Part shown: positions 35,294-43,958 of the stretch, one piece after another | Numbering within the stretch: position 1 is the stretch's first letter | Layout of the letters: each line of letters begins with the position of its first letter | DNA from: Bacillus sp. ISL-7 | Lineage (GTDB): Bacteria; Bacillota; Bacilli; Bacillales_B; DSM-18226 | DNA length: 64,000 nucleotides | NCBI RefSeq assembly: GCF_018613065.1 | Contig: NZ_JAGGQW010000047.1 | Location: 109,436 to 173,435 of the forward strand | Direction: 5' to 3' | The notes under the pieces: model-generated | Told to the model about the DNA's origin: nothing | The model's input: only the letters and a program-made list of their open reading frames with translations | Databases searched by the model: none | Translations under genes and position numbers: made by a program

Positions 35294-37204
35294 ATGGGAA
35301 AAATTAGATTAACAACAGCGCAGGCATTAATTAAATTTTTAAATCAACAATATATCCATGTGGATGGTAAAGAGTCTTTATTTGTTGAAGGGATCTTTAA
35401 TGTATTTGGACATGGAAATGTTTTGGGGATTGGGCAGGCACTTGAGCAATACTCAGGTCATTTAAAGGTGATTCAAGGCAAAAACGAACAAGGGATGGCA
35501 CATGCAGCGATCGCGTACAGTAAACAAATGCTTCGTCAAAAGATCTATGCCGTAACCACGTCTGTTGGACCAGGTTCAGCCAACTTGGCTGCAGCAGCCG
35601 GGACAGCCTTGGCCAACAACATCCCTGTATTGTTTATCCCGGGTGATACGTTTGCATCCAGACAGCCTGATCCAGTTTTACAACAAGTAGAACAGGAATA
35701 TAGCTTAGCTGTAACGACAAATGATGCCTTAAAACCGGTCTCTAGATATTGGGATCGGATTACACGCCCAGAACAGTTAATGCCAAGCTTGCTTCGTGCC
35801 TTTGAAATGATGACCGACCCAGGAAAAGCAGGTCCGGCAACGATTTGTATTGCGCAAGATGTAGAAGGGGAAGCGTTTGACTATGATGAAAAATTCTTTG
35901 AAAAACGCGTCCATTATGTGGATCGTAAAGCACCAGTTGAGCGAGAACTTAAGGGAGCTGTTGAACTAATCCGTGCAAGCAAAAAACCGGTGATTTTAGT
36001 TGGCGGTGGAGCAAAATACTCCCAAGCACGTGATATTTTGGTCTCGCTTTCGGAAAAACATAATATCCCTTTAGTAGAAACACAAGCCGGTAAAGCAACG
36101 GTAGAGTCCAATTTTAAAAATAATCTAGGCGGAATGGGGATTACCGGTACACTGGCAGCCAATAAAGCGGCACGTCAAGCCGATTTATTTATTGGGATTG
36201 GAACGAGATATACCGATTTTGCCACTTCTTCCAAAACGGCATTTGACTTTGATCAAACCAAGTTCTTAAACATCAATGTCAGCCGTCTGCAGGCTTATAA
36301 AATGGATGGCTTCCAAGTTGTCGCAGATGCAAAAACAACATTAGAGCAATTGGCTCCATTTTTAGAAGGATATGAAAGTGATTTTGGCAGTGAAATTGCT
36401 GAATTGAAAGAGGAATGGAACGCAGAACGTGACCGTTTGAGTCAAGTAACATTCAAACGTGAAAATTTCCTTCCGGAAGTAAAAAATCATTTTTCTCAAG
36501 AAGTATTGAATGAATATGCGGACGCACTTAATACAGAACTAGCTCAGACGACGGCATTACTAGCCGTGAATGATACCATTTCACCTGATAGCGTGATTAT
36601 CACTGCAGCTGGGTCCCTTCCAGGAGATGTACAGCGTATATGGAATACGGCTGAACCAAATACTTACAATGTCGAGTACGGCTACTCTTGCATGGGGTAT
36701 GAAGTATCCGGTGCATTAGGAGTAAAATTAGCGGAGCCAACGAAAGAGGTATATTCCCTTGTAGGTGATGGCAGCTTCCTATTGCTGCATTCTGAATTAA
36801 TTACGTCTATTCAATATGGACAAAAAATCAATGTTGTCCTCTTTGATAATTCAGGATTTGGATGTATCAACAATTTACAAATGGATCATGGCGGCGGGAG
36901 TTATTTCTGTGAATTTAGAACCCATGATAATAAAATCTTAAATATTGATTATGCAAAAGTGGCTGAAGGATATGGTGCAAAGACCTACCGCGTAAATACA
37001 GTCGAAGAATTGAAAGCGGCCTTAGAAGATGCCAAGAAGCAAGAAGTCTCTACACTTATTGATATTAAAGTCCTTCCAAAAACAATGACTGATGGCTATG
37101 ATAGCTGGTGGAATGTCGGTGTTGCAGAGGTATCGAATAAAGAAAGCATCCAAAAGGCATATGAGTTAAGACAACAAAAATTAGAAACGGCAAAACAATA
37201 CTAA
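35294..37204 (+). CDS. iolD: 3D-(3,5/4)-trihydroxycyclohexane-1,2-dione acylhydrolase (decyclizing)
   Basis: A 636-residue thiamine-diphosphate enzyme (B. subtilis IolD 637 aa) that opens the inositol-derived ring to 5-deoxyglucuronate. The catalytic Glu lies in NEQGMAHAAIAY and the ThDP/Mg motif is GDGSFLLLHS to FDNSGFGCIN. The ATG at 35294 follows GAGGTGAG and starts 13 bases after the iolC stop; a longer frame to 35243 would overlap iolC. Confidence 0.96.
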   Translation: MGKIRLTTAQALIKFLNQQYIHVDGKESLFVEGIFNVFGHGNVLGIGQALEQYSGHLKVIQGKNEQGMAHAAIAYSKQMLRQKIYAVTTSVGPGSANLAAAAGTALANNIPVLFIPGDTFASRQPDPVLQQVEQEYSLAVTTNDALKPVSRYWDRITRPEQLMPSLLRAFEMMTDPGKAGPATICIAQDVEGEAFDYDEKFFEKRVHYVDRKAPVERELKGAVELIRASKKPVILVGGGAKYSQARDILVSLSEKHNIPLVETQAGKATVESNFKNNLGGMGITGTLAANKAARQADLFIGIGTRYTDFATSSKTAFDFDQTKFLNINVSRLQAYKMDGFQVVADAKTTLEQLAPFLEGYESDFGSEIAELKEEWNAERDRLSQVTFKRENFLPEVKNHFSQEVLNEYADALNTELAQTTALLAVNDTISPDSVIITAAGSLPGDVQRIWNTAEPNTYNVEYGYSCMGYEVSGALGVKLAEPTKEVYSLVGDGSFLLLHSELITSIQYGQKINVVLFDNSGFGCINNLQMDHGGGSYFCEFRTHDNKILNIDYAKVAEGYGAKTYRVNTVEELKAALEDAKKQEVSTLIDIKVLPKTMTDGYDSWWNVGVAEVSNKESIQKAYELRQQKLETAKQY

Positions 37205-37227
37205 AACCTAAAAATCCATTTGAGGTT

Positions 37228-37253
37228 GGATCAAATTCACTTGAATTTGATCC
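37228..37253 (+). other. intercistronic hairpin between iolD and iolJ
   Basis: GGATCAAATTC and GAATTTGATCC form a perfect 11-bp stem with a 4-base loop. As between iolA and iolB, no T-tract follows. Confidence 0.65.
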
Positions 37254-37297
37254 GCCTTAATTAGTTTGAAAATTCCGATAAGAGGGGTGGGATGGAA

Positions 37298-38164
37298 ATG
37301 ATCGCAACAACAAGATTAGTTCCGATGAAAGAAATGCTTGATAAAGCAAAAAAGGAAAAGTATGCGGTAGGGCAATTTAATATCAACAGCTTTCAATGGG
37401 CAGAAGCGATGCTGGAAGCGGCTGAAGAGGAACGGTCTCCTATAATTGTAGCCTCATCCGATAGATTAGTAGATTATTTGGGCGGATTTAAGAGTATATC
37501 TATGATGGTAAGTAGAATTGTAGAGGAAAAGAAGATTACGGTACCGGTTGCCCTTCATCTTGATCATGGGAAAAGTGTGGAAAGATGTAAAGAAGCCATT
37601 GACTCCGGATATACTTCCGTTATGATTGACGGTTCGCACTATTCAATTGAAGAAAACATTGCAATGACAAAGCAAGTGACTGACTATGCCCGACTTCACG
37701 GTGTGACAGTGGAGGCTGAGGTCGGAACCGTGGGTGGTAACGAGGATGGTCTTATCGGCGGCATTAATTATGCCGATCCACAGGAATGTTTACGGCTTGT
37801 CCAAGAAACAAACATTGATGCACTGGCAGCAGCCCTTGGCTCTGTACATGGGCCATACCAAGGAGAACCAAAGTTAGGGTTCGCTGAAATGAAAGAGATT
37901 TCAGAATTAACCAATGTACCGCTTGTATTACATGGCGGTTCAGGCATCCCATTACACCAAATCCATCAAGCAATTGAATTGGGGCATGCCAAGATTAATG
38001 TGAATACAGAATGCTTGCAGGCATGGGCAAAAGCCGTCCGTAATGTACTAGAGAACGATAAAGAAGTGTATGATGCCCGAACCATCCTTACACCAGGTAA
38101 GGAAGCTGTTAAAGAAACGGTCAAAGCGAAGATCAGAGAGTTTAAATCAAGCCATAAAGCATAA
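37298..38164 (+). CDS. iolJ: 6-phospho-5-dehydro-2-deoxy-gluconate aldolase (class II)
   Basis: A 288-residue class II aldolase splitting the phosphorylated keto-deoxygluconate into dihydroxyacetone phosphate and malonate semialdehyde. Zinc-ligand motifs LHLDHGKS and VLHGGSGIP are visible, with EAEVGTVGG typical of IolJ. The ATG at 37298 has better spacing from AGAGGGG than the ATG at 37292. Last gene of the core operon, followed by a terminator. iolE-iolI, which lie between iolD and iolJ in B. subtilis, are absent here. Confidence 0.94.
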   Translation: MIATTRLVPMKEMLDKAKKEKYAVGQFNINSFQWAEAMLEAAEEERSPIIVASSDRLVDYLGGFKSISMMVSRIVEEKKITVPVALHLDHGKSVERCKEAIDSGYTSVMIDGSHYSIEENIAMTKQVTDYARLHGVTVEAEVGTVGGNEDGLIGGINYADPQECLRLVQETNIDALAAALGSVHGPYQGEPKLGFAEMKEISELTNVPLVLHGGSGIPLHQIHQAIELGHAKINVNTECLQAWAKAVRNVLENDKEVYDARTILTPGKEAVKETVKAKIREFKSSHKA

Positions 38165-38168
38165 ATTC

Positions 38169-38195
38169 AACCGGGCGATATTTGCCCGGTTTTTT
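38169..38195 (+). terminator. rho-independent terminator of the iolABCDJ operon
   Basis: AACCGGGC pairs with GCCCGGTT, followed by TTTTTTC. Confidence 0.93.
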
Positions 38196-38211
38196 CTTAA
38201 ATTTTATTAAA

Positions 38212-39444
38212 ATGGATGTGGTTTGCCTGAGTACATTACTAACGAATAGAAATAAATATCTTTTTATTGTTGTTTCCTTTTTATTATGGTTTCCGCAATT
38301 TCTCTATGTTCCTATTTTTTCACCTTATATGGAATCGTTAGGCGGAAAGTATACATTTATTGGGATCGTATTAAGCAGCTACGGGATTATGCAGCTTTTA
38401 TGCAGACTTCCGATTGGGATCTTTTCTGATGTAAAGAAAGTTAGGAAACCATTTATCATTTTTGGCATGTTGGCCAGCATGTTAAGTTGTGTGATTTTTT
38501 TACTAACAGATAGTTTAGGCTGGATTCTCGCGGCCCGCGCAATTGCAGGAATTTCAGCGGCTACGTGGGTCGCATTTACAGTCTTATATCCAAGTTATTT
38601 TGCTGATCATGAAGTACATCGGGCAATGGGGAGTATTTCATTTATTGTCGTTCTTGCCCAGTTTTTAGGGATGGGTTTCAGTGGTTCGATTGTAAGTGAA
38701 TGGGGATGGAAAGCCCCATTTTGGATAGCCGTATCTTTTAGCATCCTCGGTGTGATCCTATCCCTTTTTATTTATGAACCAAAAGAAGGAATAGAGAGGG
38801 AACCGCTAAAGGTGAAGGAATTAGCGACTGTTATAAAAGAACCATCATTGATGAAGGTGGCCCTCTTATCGATTTTGGCACATAGTATTATTTTTTCAAC
38901 GATGTTTGGATTTACATCCAACTATGCACTAAATATTGGCTTTTCTGCAAGTGAGCTTACTTTCATCGTGTTTGCATTTATGATCCCTCATGCTATTGCA
39001 ACTCTTTTTATAGGGAGAGTACTTGTTCCGCTTTTGGGTGAATGGAATGCCCTAAAAATGGCCTTTTTCTTTGCCTCCGTTTTCACGCTGCTGATTCCGT
39101 TCGTTCAGAGTAAAGAGTTATTTTTGGCCGTTCAGATTTTTAGCGGATTTTCACTGGGCTTAATTTTCCCGTTGCTGTTAGGATTGGCCATTGAAAAAAT
39201 TGCATCTGAAAAAAGAGCGACGGCGATGGGTGCCTACCAGGCGATTTATGCTATTGGTATCTTTGCGGGGCCATTTTTTGCAGGAATCTTTAATTCGCTT
39301 ATGGGAATAAAAGCAGGATTTTATTTTGTCGGGGTACTAGGATTAATAGCTACGCTCCTTATCATCATTTGGGGTGAGGATCATGCTGAATCCTTACCGA
39401 TAAATATGAAACGTTTTAAAGAAAAAAGAAATGCAGATGTCTAG
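38212..39444 (+). CDS. major facilitator superfamily transporter
   Basis: A 410-residue, 12-helix MFS protein with the loop motif GIFSDVKKVRKP after helix 2 and a long hydrophilic midloop (EPKEGIEREPLK). It is not of the sugar-porter type found elsewhere in the island; the layout resembles drug or organic-solute exporters. The start is uncertain: no clear ribosome-binding site precedes 38212, and the frame extends into the upstream terminator to 38182. Substrate unknown. Its position suggests a tie to inositol or its products. Confidence 0.75.
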   Translation: MDVVCLSTLLTNRNKYLFIVVSFLLWFPQFLYVPIFSPYMESLGGKYTFIGIVLSSYGIMQLLCRLPIGIFSDVKKVRKPFIIFGMLASMLSCVIFLLTDSLGWILAARAIAGISAATWVAFTVLYPSYFADHEVHRAMGSISFIVVLAQFLGMGFSGSIVSEWGWKAPFWIAVSFSILGVILSLFIYEPKEGIEREPLKVKELATVIKEPSLMKVALLSILAHSIIFSTMFGFTSNYALNIGFSASELTFIVFAFMIPHAIATLFIGRVLVPLLGEWNALKMAFFFASVFTLLIPFVQSKELFLAVQIFSGFSLGLIFPLLLGLAIEKIASEKRATAMGAYQAIYAIGIFAGPFFAGIFNSLMGIKAGFYFVGVLGLIATLLIIIWGEDHAESLPINMKRFKEKRNADV

Positions 39445-39486
39445 TGTTATTCTCTATGTAGTTATTATAAAGCTCCGTTTTTTTGG

Positions 39487-39537
39487 AAAAAGAGATTCCC
39501 CTTTTTATTTATAAAGGGGTATCTTTTACTTTTCTAG
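39487..39537 (+). terminator. rho-independent terminator after the MFS gene
   Basis: AAAGAGAT-CCCCTTT pairs with AAAGGGG-ATCTTTT, with T-rich sequence following. Confidence 0.75.
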
Positions 39538-39610
39538 TGGATCTCTCTTTCAACCTTTGTATCTTTTTTATAACGACAAAGGCAAGAAAGAAGAGCGCTG
39601 TGTATAGGGA

Positions 39611-39624
39611 GGAAAGAACTTTCC
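39611..39624 (+). promoter_or_regulatory. palindromic operator-like element, copy 1
   Basis: GGAAAG-AA-CTTTCC, a 14-bp perfect palindrome core, identical to the core of copy 2 at 39928-39941. A single-copy CTAAAGGAAGG lies downstream near 39667. Confidence 0.5.
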
Positions 39625-39716
39625 TTTAGTGAATCCTCGGCAAGGTATTTTCTTTAAAAACCCACCCTAAAGGAAGGTATTGTTTAATTTCTTTTCCTTC
39701 AGTGGAGGAAAAACAT

Positions 39717-39821
39717 ATGATGTGGTTCAAACTATTAAAGTTACGAAACATTAAAAAAAGAAGACCAGCATTGCATGGTAAATACTTAAGATTCGGCCTT
39801 TTTTCTCTAAGTTTTCAGTAA
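39717..39821 (+). CDS. very small basic ORF (34 aa), unassigned
   Basis: The ORF starts with MMWFKLLKLRN after a near-perfect ribosome-binding site (TGGAGGAAAA, 7-base spacing). The product is strongly basic (KKRRP) with a hydrophobic C-terminus. It lies between two copies of the palindromic operator. It could be a leader peptide or a toxin-like/regulatory peptide; no homologue is recognised and it may be untranslated. Confidence 0.4.
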   Translation: MMWFKLLKLRNIKKRRPALHGKYLRFGLFSLSFQ

Positions 39822-39887
39822 GTTGACAATCAATTGCAAGCTGAATTCCAAAAATTATATATTTTCATAAAAATAGAATAATAGTGA

Positions 39888-39945
39888 TTGACGATTTTAA
39901 TGTAAGTGATTACAATAAAAATAAGTTAGGAAAGAACTTTCCTAA
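39888..39945 (+). promoter_or_regulatory. promoter of the first dehydrogenase module with two operators
   Basis: TTGACG (39888-39893) and TACAAT (39911-39916) are 17 bases apart. TGTAAGTGATTACA (39901-39914), a LacI/cre-like imperfect palindrome, overlaps the -10. Just downstream, 39926-39945 is the perfect palindrome TTAGGAAAGAACTTTCCTAA (copy 2 of the element at 39611). The LacI gene following iolG-like 1 is the obvious candidate to bind one of them. Confidence 0.65.
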
Positions 39946-40003
39946 ATAAGTGAGGTTTTTAATAATAAACTTCAAAAAAGTAAAATGATGAGGAGTGATT
40001 GAA

Positions 40004-41026
40004 ATGAGTCAATTAAAGGTTGGGTTATTAGGTGCTGGCAGAATGGGGGCTTTTCACGGAGGAAGTATAGCAAAACGAATACCAGATGCTATTTTATATG
40101 CAGTAGCAGATCCAATTCCCGGTGCTGCAGAAAAATTAGCAAATGAATTAGGATTACATATAAAAACGTATACAGAGCCACTTGAAATGATGAAGGACCC
40201 AAATGTAGATGCAGTTATTATCGCTTCACCAGCACGAACACACGCAAGTAATGTTATTGCTGCCGCAAAAAACGGAAAAGCTATTTTTTGTGAAAAACCA
40301 ATGGCTATAACACTAGAAGAAGCTGATGAAGTTCTTCAAGTTGTTAAGGAAATGAAAGTGCCATTACAAGTTGGATTTAACCGTCGCTTTTCAAAAGGCT
40401 TCAAAAGCGCGCATGAAGAAATCGTTGCCGGAAAAATTGGTACACCACAATTATTACGCTCTTTAACGAGAGATCCAGAATTAGGAAATCCAAATAAACC
40501 TGAGTGGACTATTTTTTTGGAAACACTTATTCATGATTTTGATACACTTTTATACCTAAATCCAAATGCTAAACCAGTTGAAGTATTTGTTATGGCGGAT
40601 GCTTTGGTAGCACCAGAATTTAAGGATAAAGGTTTACTCGATACAGCAGTTGTAAGCGTTAGATTTGATAATGGCGCTATTGCTGTTGCAGAAGCAAACT
40701 TCCAAGCAGTGTATGGGTATGATGTCCGTGGGGAAGTCTTTGGTTCTGAAGGGATGTTACAGATGGGGAGCATTCGCGAATCAAGTATGACTAGGTATAC
40801 AAAAGAGGGAGCGAGTTATAATACTTTGCGCTACGATCAGGACTTGCTCTTTGATGCTTATGTAGATGAATTAAAAGATTTTGTTGATTCAGTAAAGAAC
40901 AATAAACCGACTTCCGTTACCGGAGAAGATGCCCGTTCTGCATTGTTAATCGCTCTTGCATGTATAGAGTCGTATAAGAGGAAAAAGCCGGTTATAGTAG
41001 AAAATGATGTTTTAATTACGGTTTGA
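40004..41026 (+). CDS. Gfo/Idh/MocA dehydrogenase, inositol 2-dehydrogenase-like (module 1)
   Basis: A 340-residue NAD-dependent oxidoreductase. The Rossmann motif is GLLGAGRMGAFHG (about 7-19), the family FCEKPMA lies near 95-101, QVGFNRRFSKGF near 120, and the catalytic DTLIHDFDT-type helix (Asp/His) near 180. It is similar to inositol dehydrogenases but distinct from the iolG copies at 50129 and 61695, so the substrate may be another inositol isomer. The ATG at 40004 follows AGGAG; the in-frame GTG at 39995 is less likely. Confidence 0.85.
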   Translation: MSQLKVGLLGAGRMGAFHGGSIAKRIPDAILYAVADPIPGAAEKLANELGLHIKTYTEPLEMMKDPNVDAVIIASPARTHASNVIAAAKNGKAIFCEKPMAITLEEADEVLQVVKEMKVPLQVGFNRRFSKGFKSAHEEIVAGKIGTPQLLRSLTRDPELGNPNKPEWTIFLETLIHDFDTLLYLNPNAKPVEVFVMADALVAPEFKDKGLLDTAVVSVRFDNGAIAVAEANFQAVYGYDVRGEVFGSEGMLQMGSIRESSMTRYTKEGASYNTLRYDQDLLFDAYVDELKDFVDSVKNNKPTSVTGEDARSALLIALACIESYKRKKPVIVENDVLITV

Positions 41027-41103
41027 ATGGATAAAAATTGCCCTTTTTCCTAATAACTTTGTTTATAATGAAAAATAGAAATTGGGGAAAGGGAGATTTA
41101 GCA

Positions 41104-42129
41104 TTGAAGCCAACCATTTATGATGTTGCAAAAAAAGCAAATGTTTCTATATCTACTGTATCAAAAGTACTAAACGGAACAGGAAGTATAAGTGAAAAGA
41201 CTAAGAAACGAATTTGGAAAGTAATTGATGAAATACAGTTTCAGCCCAGTATTGTTTCTTCCGTTAAAAAGGCAATGAAAACAATCGGTTTATTGATTCC
41301 TGATATTTCTAATCCGTTTATGGCTGAAGTAACAAGAGCAATTGAGGACAACGGTCGTAAAAAAGGGTTTAATGTCATAATATGCAGCACTGATAATGAC
41401 AGTACCAAAGAAGATGAATATATTTCCATGTTGAAACAAAAATATGTTGATGGAATGATTATTGCAACCGGTTTAAAAAATAGTCGCGCTTTTCAACAAT
41501 TAATTGAAAGTGATATTCCAGTTGTCATGCTTTCTCGTGATGTTCCTAATTTACCAATTAATATAGTAATGGTAGACGATTTTCAGGGTGGATATGAAGC
41601 TGGTACTTATTTAGCACAGTTAGGTCATCGAAAAATAGCAATGATTGTAGAAAATATTAATATTCCTTCCATAAAAAACCGGGTAAAGGGATTTAAAGAA
41701 GGATTAATAGATTCAGGGCTATCTTCTGAAGATTTAACCATCCTGTATAGTTCCTTAGATTTGGATGAGAGCGGATCAGTGTGCTTAAATTTATTGAAAA
41801 ATCAAGAAAACAGGCCTACAGCCATTTTTGTTTCGACAGAGTTACTCGCTTTTGGTGTTTTCCGTGCAGCAAGAACTCTAAAGATACAAATCCCTAATGA
41901 GTTATCTATCGTAGGATTTGATAATAGTATTTTGGCAAAACTTAGTGACCCGCCATTAACGACTATCGCTCAACCTATAGAAGAAATGGGAGCCAAAGCA
42001 GTAGAGTTGCTTGTTGATGAAATTACCAATAAGAAAGAACGATCTAATAAAGTGATGCAACGGGTAGTTATGTCTCCGCTCTTGATTGTTCGTGATTCAA
42101 CGACTCCAATTTCTAAGAATGAAAGATAA
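41104..42129 (+). CDS. LacI-family transcriptional regulator (module 1)
   Basis: A 341-residue LacI/GalR repressor with HTH TIYDVAKKANVSISTVSKVL (about 3-24), a hinge region and a periplasmic-binding-protein-like effector domain (GFDNSILAKLSDPPLTTIAQP). A TTG start preceded by GGGAGA gives the standard N-terminus; the ORF extends to 41038 without support. It probably controls the flanking dehydrogenase, sugar porter and isomerase genes. Confidence 0.9.
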   Translation: MKPTIYDVAKKANVSISTVSKVLNGTGSISEKTKKRIWKVIDEIQFQPSIVSSVKKAMKTIGLLIPDISNPFMAEVTRAIEDNGRKKGFNVIICSTDNDSTKEDEYISMLKQKYVDGMIIATGLKNSRAFQQLIESDIPVVMLSRDVPNLPINIVMVDDFQGGYEAGTYLAQLGHRKIAMIVENINIPSIKNRVKGFKEGLIDSGLSSEDLTILYSSLDLDESGSVCLNLLKNQENRPTAIFVSTELLAFGVFRAARTLKIQIPNELSIVGFDNSILAKLSDPPLTTIAQPIEEMGAKAVELLVDEITNKKERSNKVMQRVVMSPLLIVRDSTTPISKNER

Positions 42130-42180
42130 GATCTTCTCCATGTTCAAGGTATGATGTCAGTTTCACATCATAACAAGATC
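42130..42180 (+). other. nested inverted repeats after the LacI gene
   Basis: GATCTT/AAGATC at the outside and ATGATGT/ACATCAT at the inside, joined by GTT/AAC, form a two-part hairpin without a T-tract. It could be a terminator, or an attenuator before the sugar-porter gene. Confidence 0.5.
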
Positions 42181-42224
42181 TCATTCCATTTTACATAGAA
42201 AAGGGAGATGCCTTAAAAGAAATT

Positions 42225-42238
42225 TGTAAGCGCTGTAT
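42225..42238 (+). promoter_or_regulatory. cre/LacI-like site upstream of the sugar porter
   Basis: TGTAAGCGCTGTAT shares the TGTAAGCGC core of cre sites; the last two bases deviate. Confidence 0.4.
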
Positions 42239-42348
42239 AGTTTGAAAACCAATGGAAGTTTTACTATTAGGATTTTTATGATCTTAGATAGATTTTACAG
42301 TTGTTTGCCCAAGAGTTAATCACTTATAAATATAAGGGGAATTTCTAT

Positions 42349-43797
42349 ATGGAGAATATTTCAAATAAGGGTGTGCAATTGGATCATTTTACGAAAAGGA
42401 ACCCAAAAAAGTTTTTGAAATTGATTACCACTGTATCAACATTTGGGGGGCTGTTATTCGGATATGATACAGGAGTTATGAATGGTTCACTCCCATTTAT
42501 GGCAAAGCCCGAACAATTAAATCTTACCCCTCTTACAGAAGGGCTTGTAGCAAGTTCTCTAACGTTAGGAGCTGCCTTTGGTTCAATAGTGGGAGGACAG
42601 TTATCAGATCGAAAAGGGCGCAGAAGTCTAATACTGTATCTTGCTATTATATTTTTATTTGCAACAATGGGCTGTGTTACTGCACCAAATGCAACAGTAA
42701 TGATTATTTTTCGCTTCATTCTAGGCCTTGCTGTAGGCGGTTCTTCGGTAATCATACCATCCTATCTTTCGGAAATGTCTCCGCCGGAACATCGGGGCAG
42801 GATGGTTACACGAAATGAATTAATGATTGTTACTGGGCAATTTCTAGCTTATGTATTTAACGCCATTATTGGAAATGCCTTTGGTGATACAGGACATGTT
42901 TGGCGTTATATGTTAGTTGTTGCAACTTTACCGGCTGTGGCATTATGGTTTGGAGTGGCTGTTTTACCTGAAAGTCCTCGATGGTTAGCCTCAAAAGGAA
43001 AAATGGCTGAAGCATTAAAGGTACTGCAAATGATTCGTAATGAGAGTATTGCACAACAAGAATTAAATGAAATAAAAGCACATATTCAAGAATCGCAAAA
43101 AGTAGAAAAAGGATCACTAAAAGATTTAAGGGTACCTTGGGTTCGATATATGGTAGGAATAGGGGTTGTAGTTGGGTCAGTAGCTCAGTTAGTGGGGATA
43201 AACTCCATTATGTATTATGGAACTCAAATTCTTGAAAATGCTGGTTTTGGAACCAAGACAGCTTTGATTGCAAACGTAGCAAATGGATTAATTGCCGTTA
43301 TTGCTGTTATCGTTGGTATGTCCCTCCTTAATAAAGTTAATAGACGGACGATGCTGCTTATTGGGTTTACTGGTGTTACAGTTGTTCTTATAGCGATTGG
43401 GATTACTAATATTGCGCTAACTAGCTCACCGATTTTACCATTTGTCGTATTAACATTGACAGTTACCTATTTAGCCTTTTTTCAAGGGTTTATTGGACCG
43501 TTAGGCTGGCTCATAATAGCTGAAATTGCCCCAGTTCGCCTACGTGGTCTTAGTATGGGGATTGCTACATGCTCCCAATGGATTTGCAATTTTCTAGTAG
43601 GACTATTGTTCCCAACTCTTTTGAATGTGCTAGGACTGTCAGGAACATTCTTCTTATTTGCTGCGTTTGGATTCATTGGGGTAATATTTGTTGCGAAAAA
43701 CTTGCCAGAGACAAGAGGGCTGACATTGGAGCAAATAGAGGATAACTTTAGAGATAAATATGATGTAAATCAGAGTAAGGTTAGTAAAATAGGTTAA
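42349..43797 (+). CDS. MFS sugar/inositol porter (module 1)
   Basis: A 482-residue, 12-helix sugar porter of the IolT type with [15 protein letters not shown] in helix 1, the D-R-x-G-R-R loop (SDRKGRR), PESPRWL after helix 6 and LPETRGLTLEQIE after helix 12. It is highly similar to the porter at 56069, even at the DNA level around their starts, and less so to the one at 60169. The start at 42349 follows AAGGGGA; the upstream frame to 42301 has no site. It imports inositol or a related polyol by proton symport (family inference). Confidence 0.88.
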   Translation: MENISNKGVQLDHFTKRNPKKFLKLITTVSTFGGLLFGYDTGVMNGSLPFMAKPEQLNLTPLTEGLVASSLTLGAAFGSIVGGQLSDRKGRRSLILYLAIIFLFATMGCVTAPNATVMIIFRFILGLAVGGSSVIIPSYLSEMSPPEHRGRMVTRNELMIVTGQFLAYVFNAIIGNAFGDTGHVWRYMLVVATLPAVALWFGVAVLPESPRWLASKGKMAEALKVLQMIRNESIAQQELNEIKAHIQESQKVEKGSLKDLRVPWVRYMVGIGVVVGSVAQLVGINSIMYYGTQILENAGFGTKTALIANVANGLIAVIAVIVGMSLLNKVNRRTMLLIGFTGVTVVLIAIGITNIALTSSPILPFVVLTLTVTYLAFFQGFIGPLGWLIIAEIAPVRLRGLSMGIATCSQWICNFLVGLLFPTLLNVLGLSGTFFLFAAFGFIGVIFVAKNLPETRGLTLEQIEDNFRDKYDVNQSKVSKIG

Positions 43798-43958
43798 AGA
43801 CCGTTTATAAATTTGGATATCCGGGCTTCTTGTATTTTCAAAGTACTAGAATAATATATAAATAATGGCCTGAAAATTCCATTTATTTTGAAATATGGTA
43901 GAGTACTAAACTCTATAAAAGAAACATTAAATAAAATTAGTAACGAGGAGGAAGTAGT

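Noticed and set aside
40531..40773. Minus-strand ORFs within the dehydrogenase, porter and barrel genes
   Set aside because: They are antisense shadows without ribosome-binding sites inside clearly coding frames.
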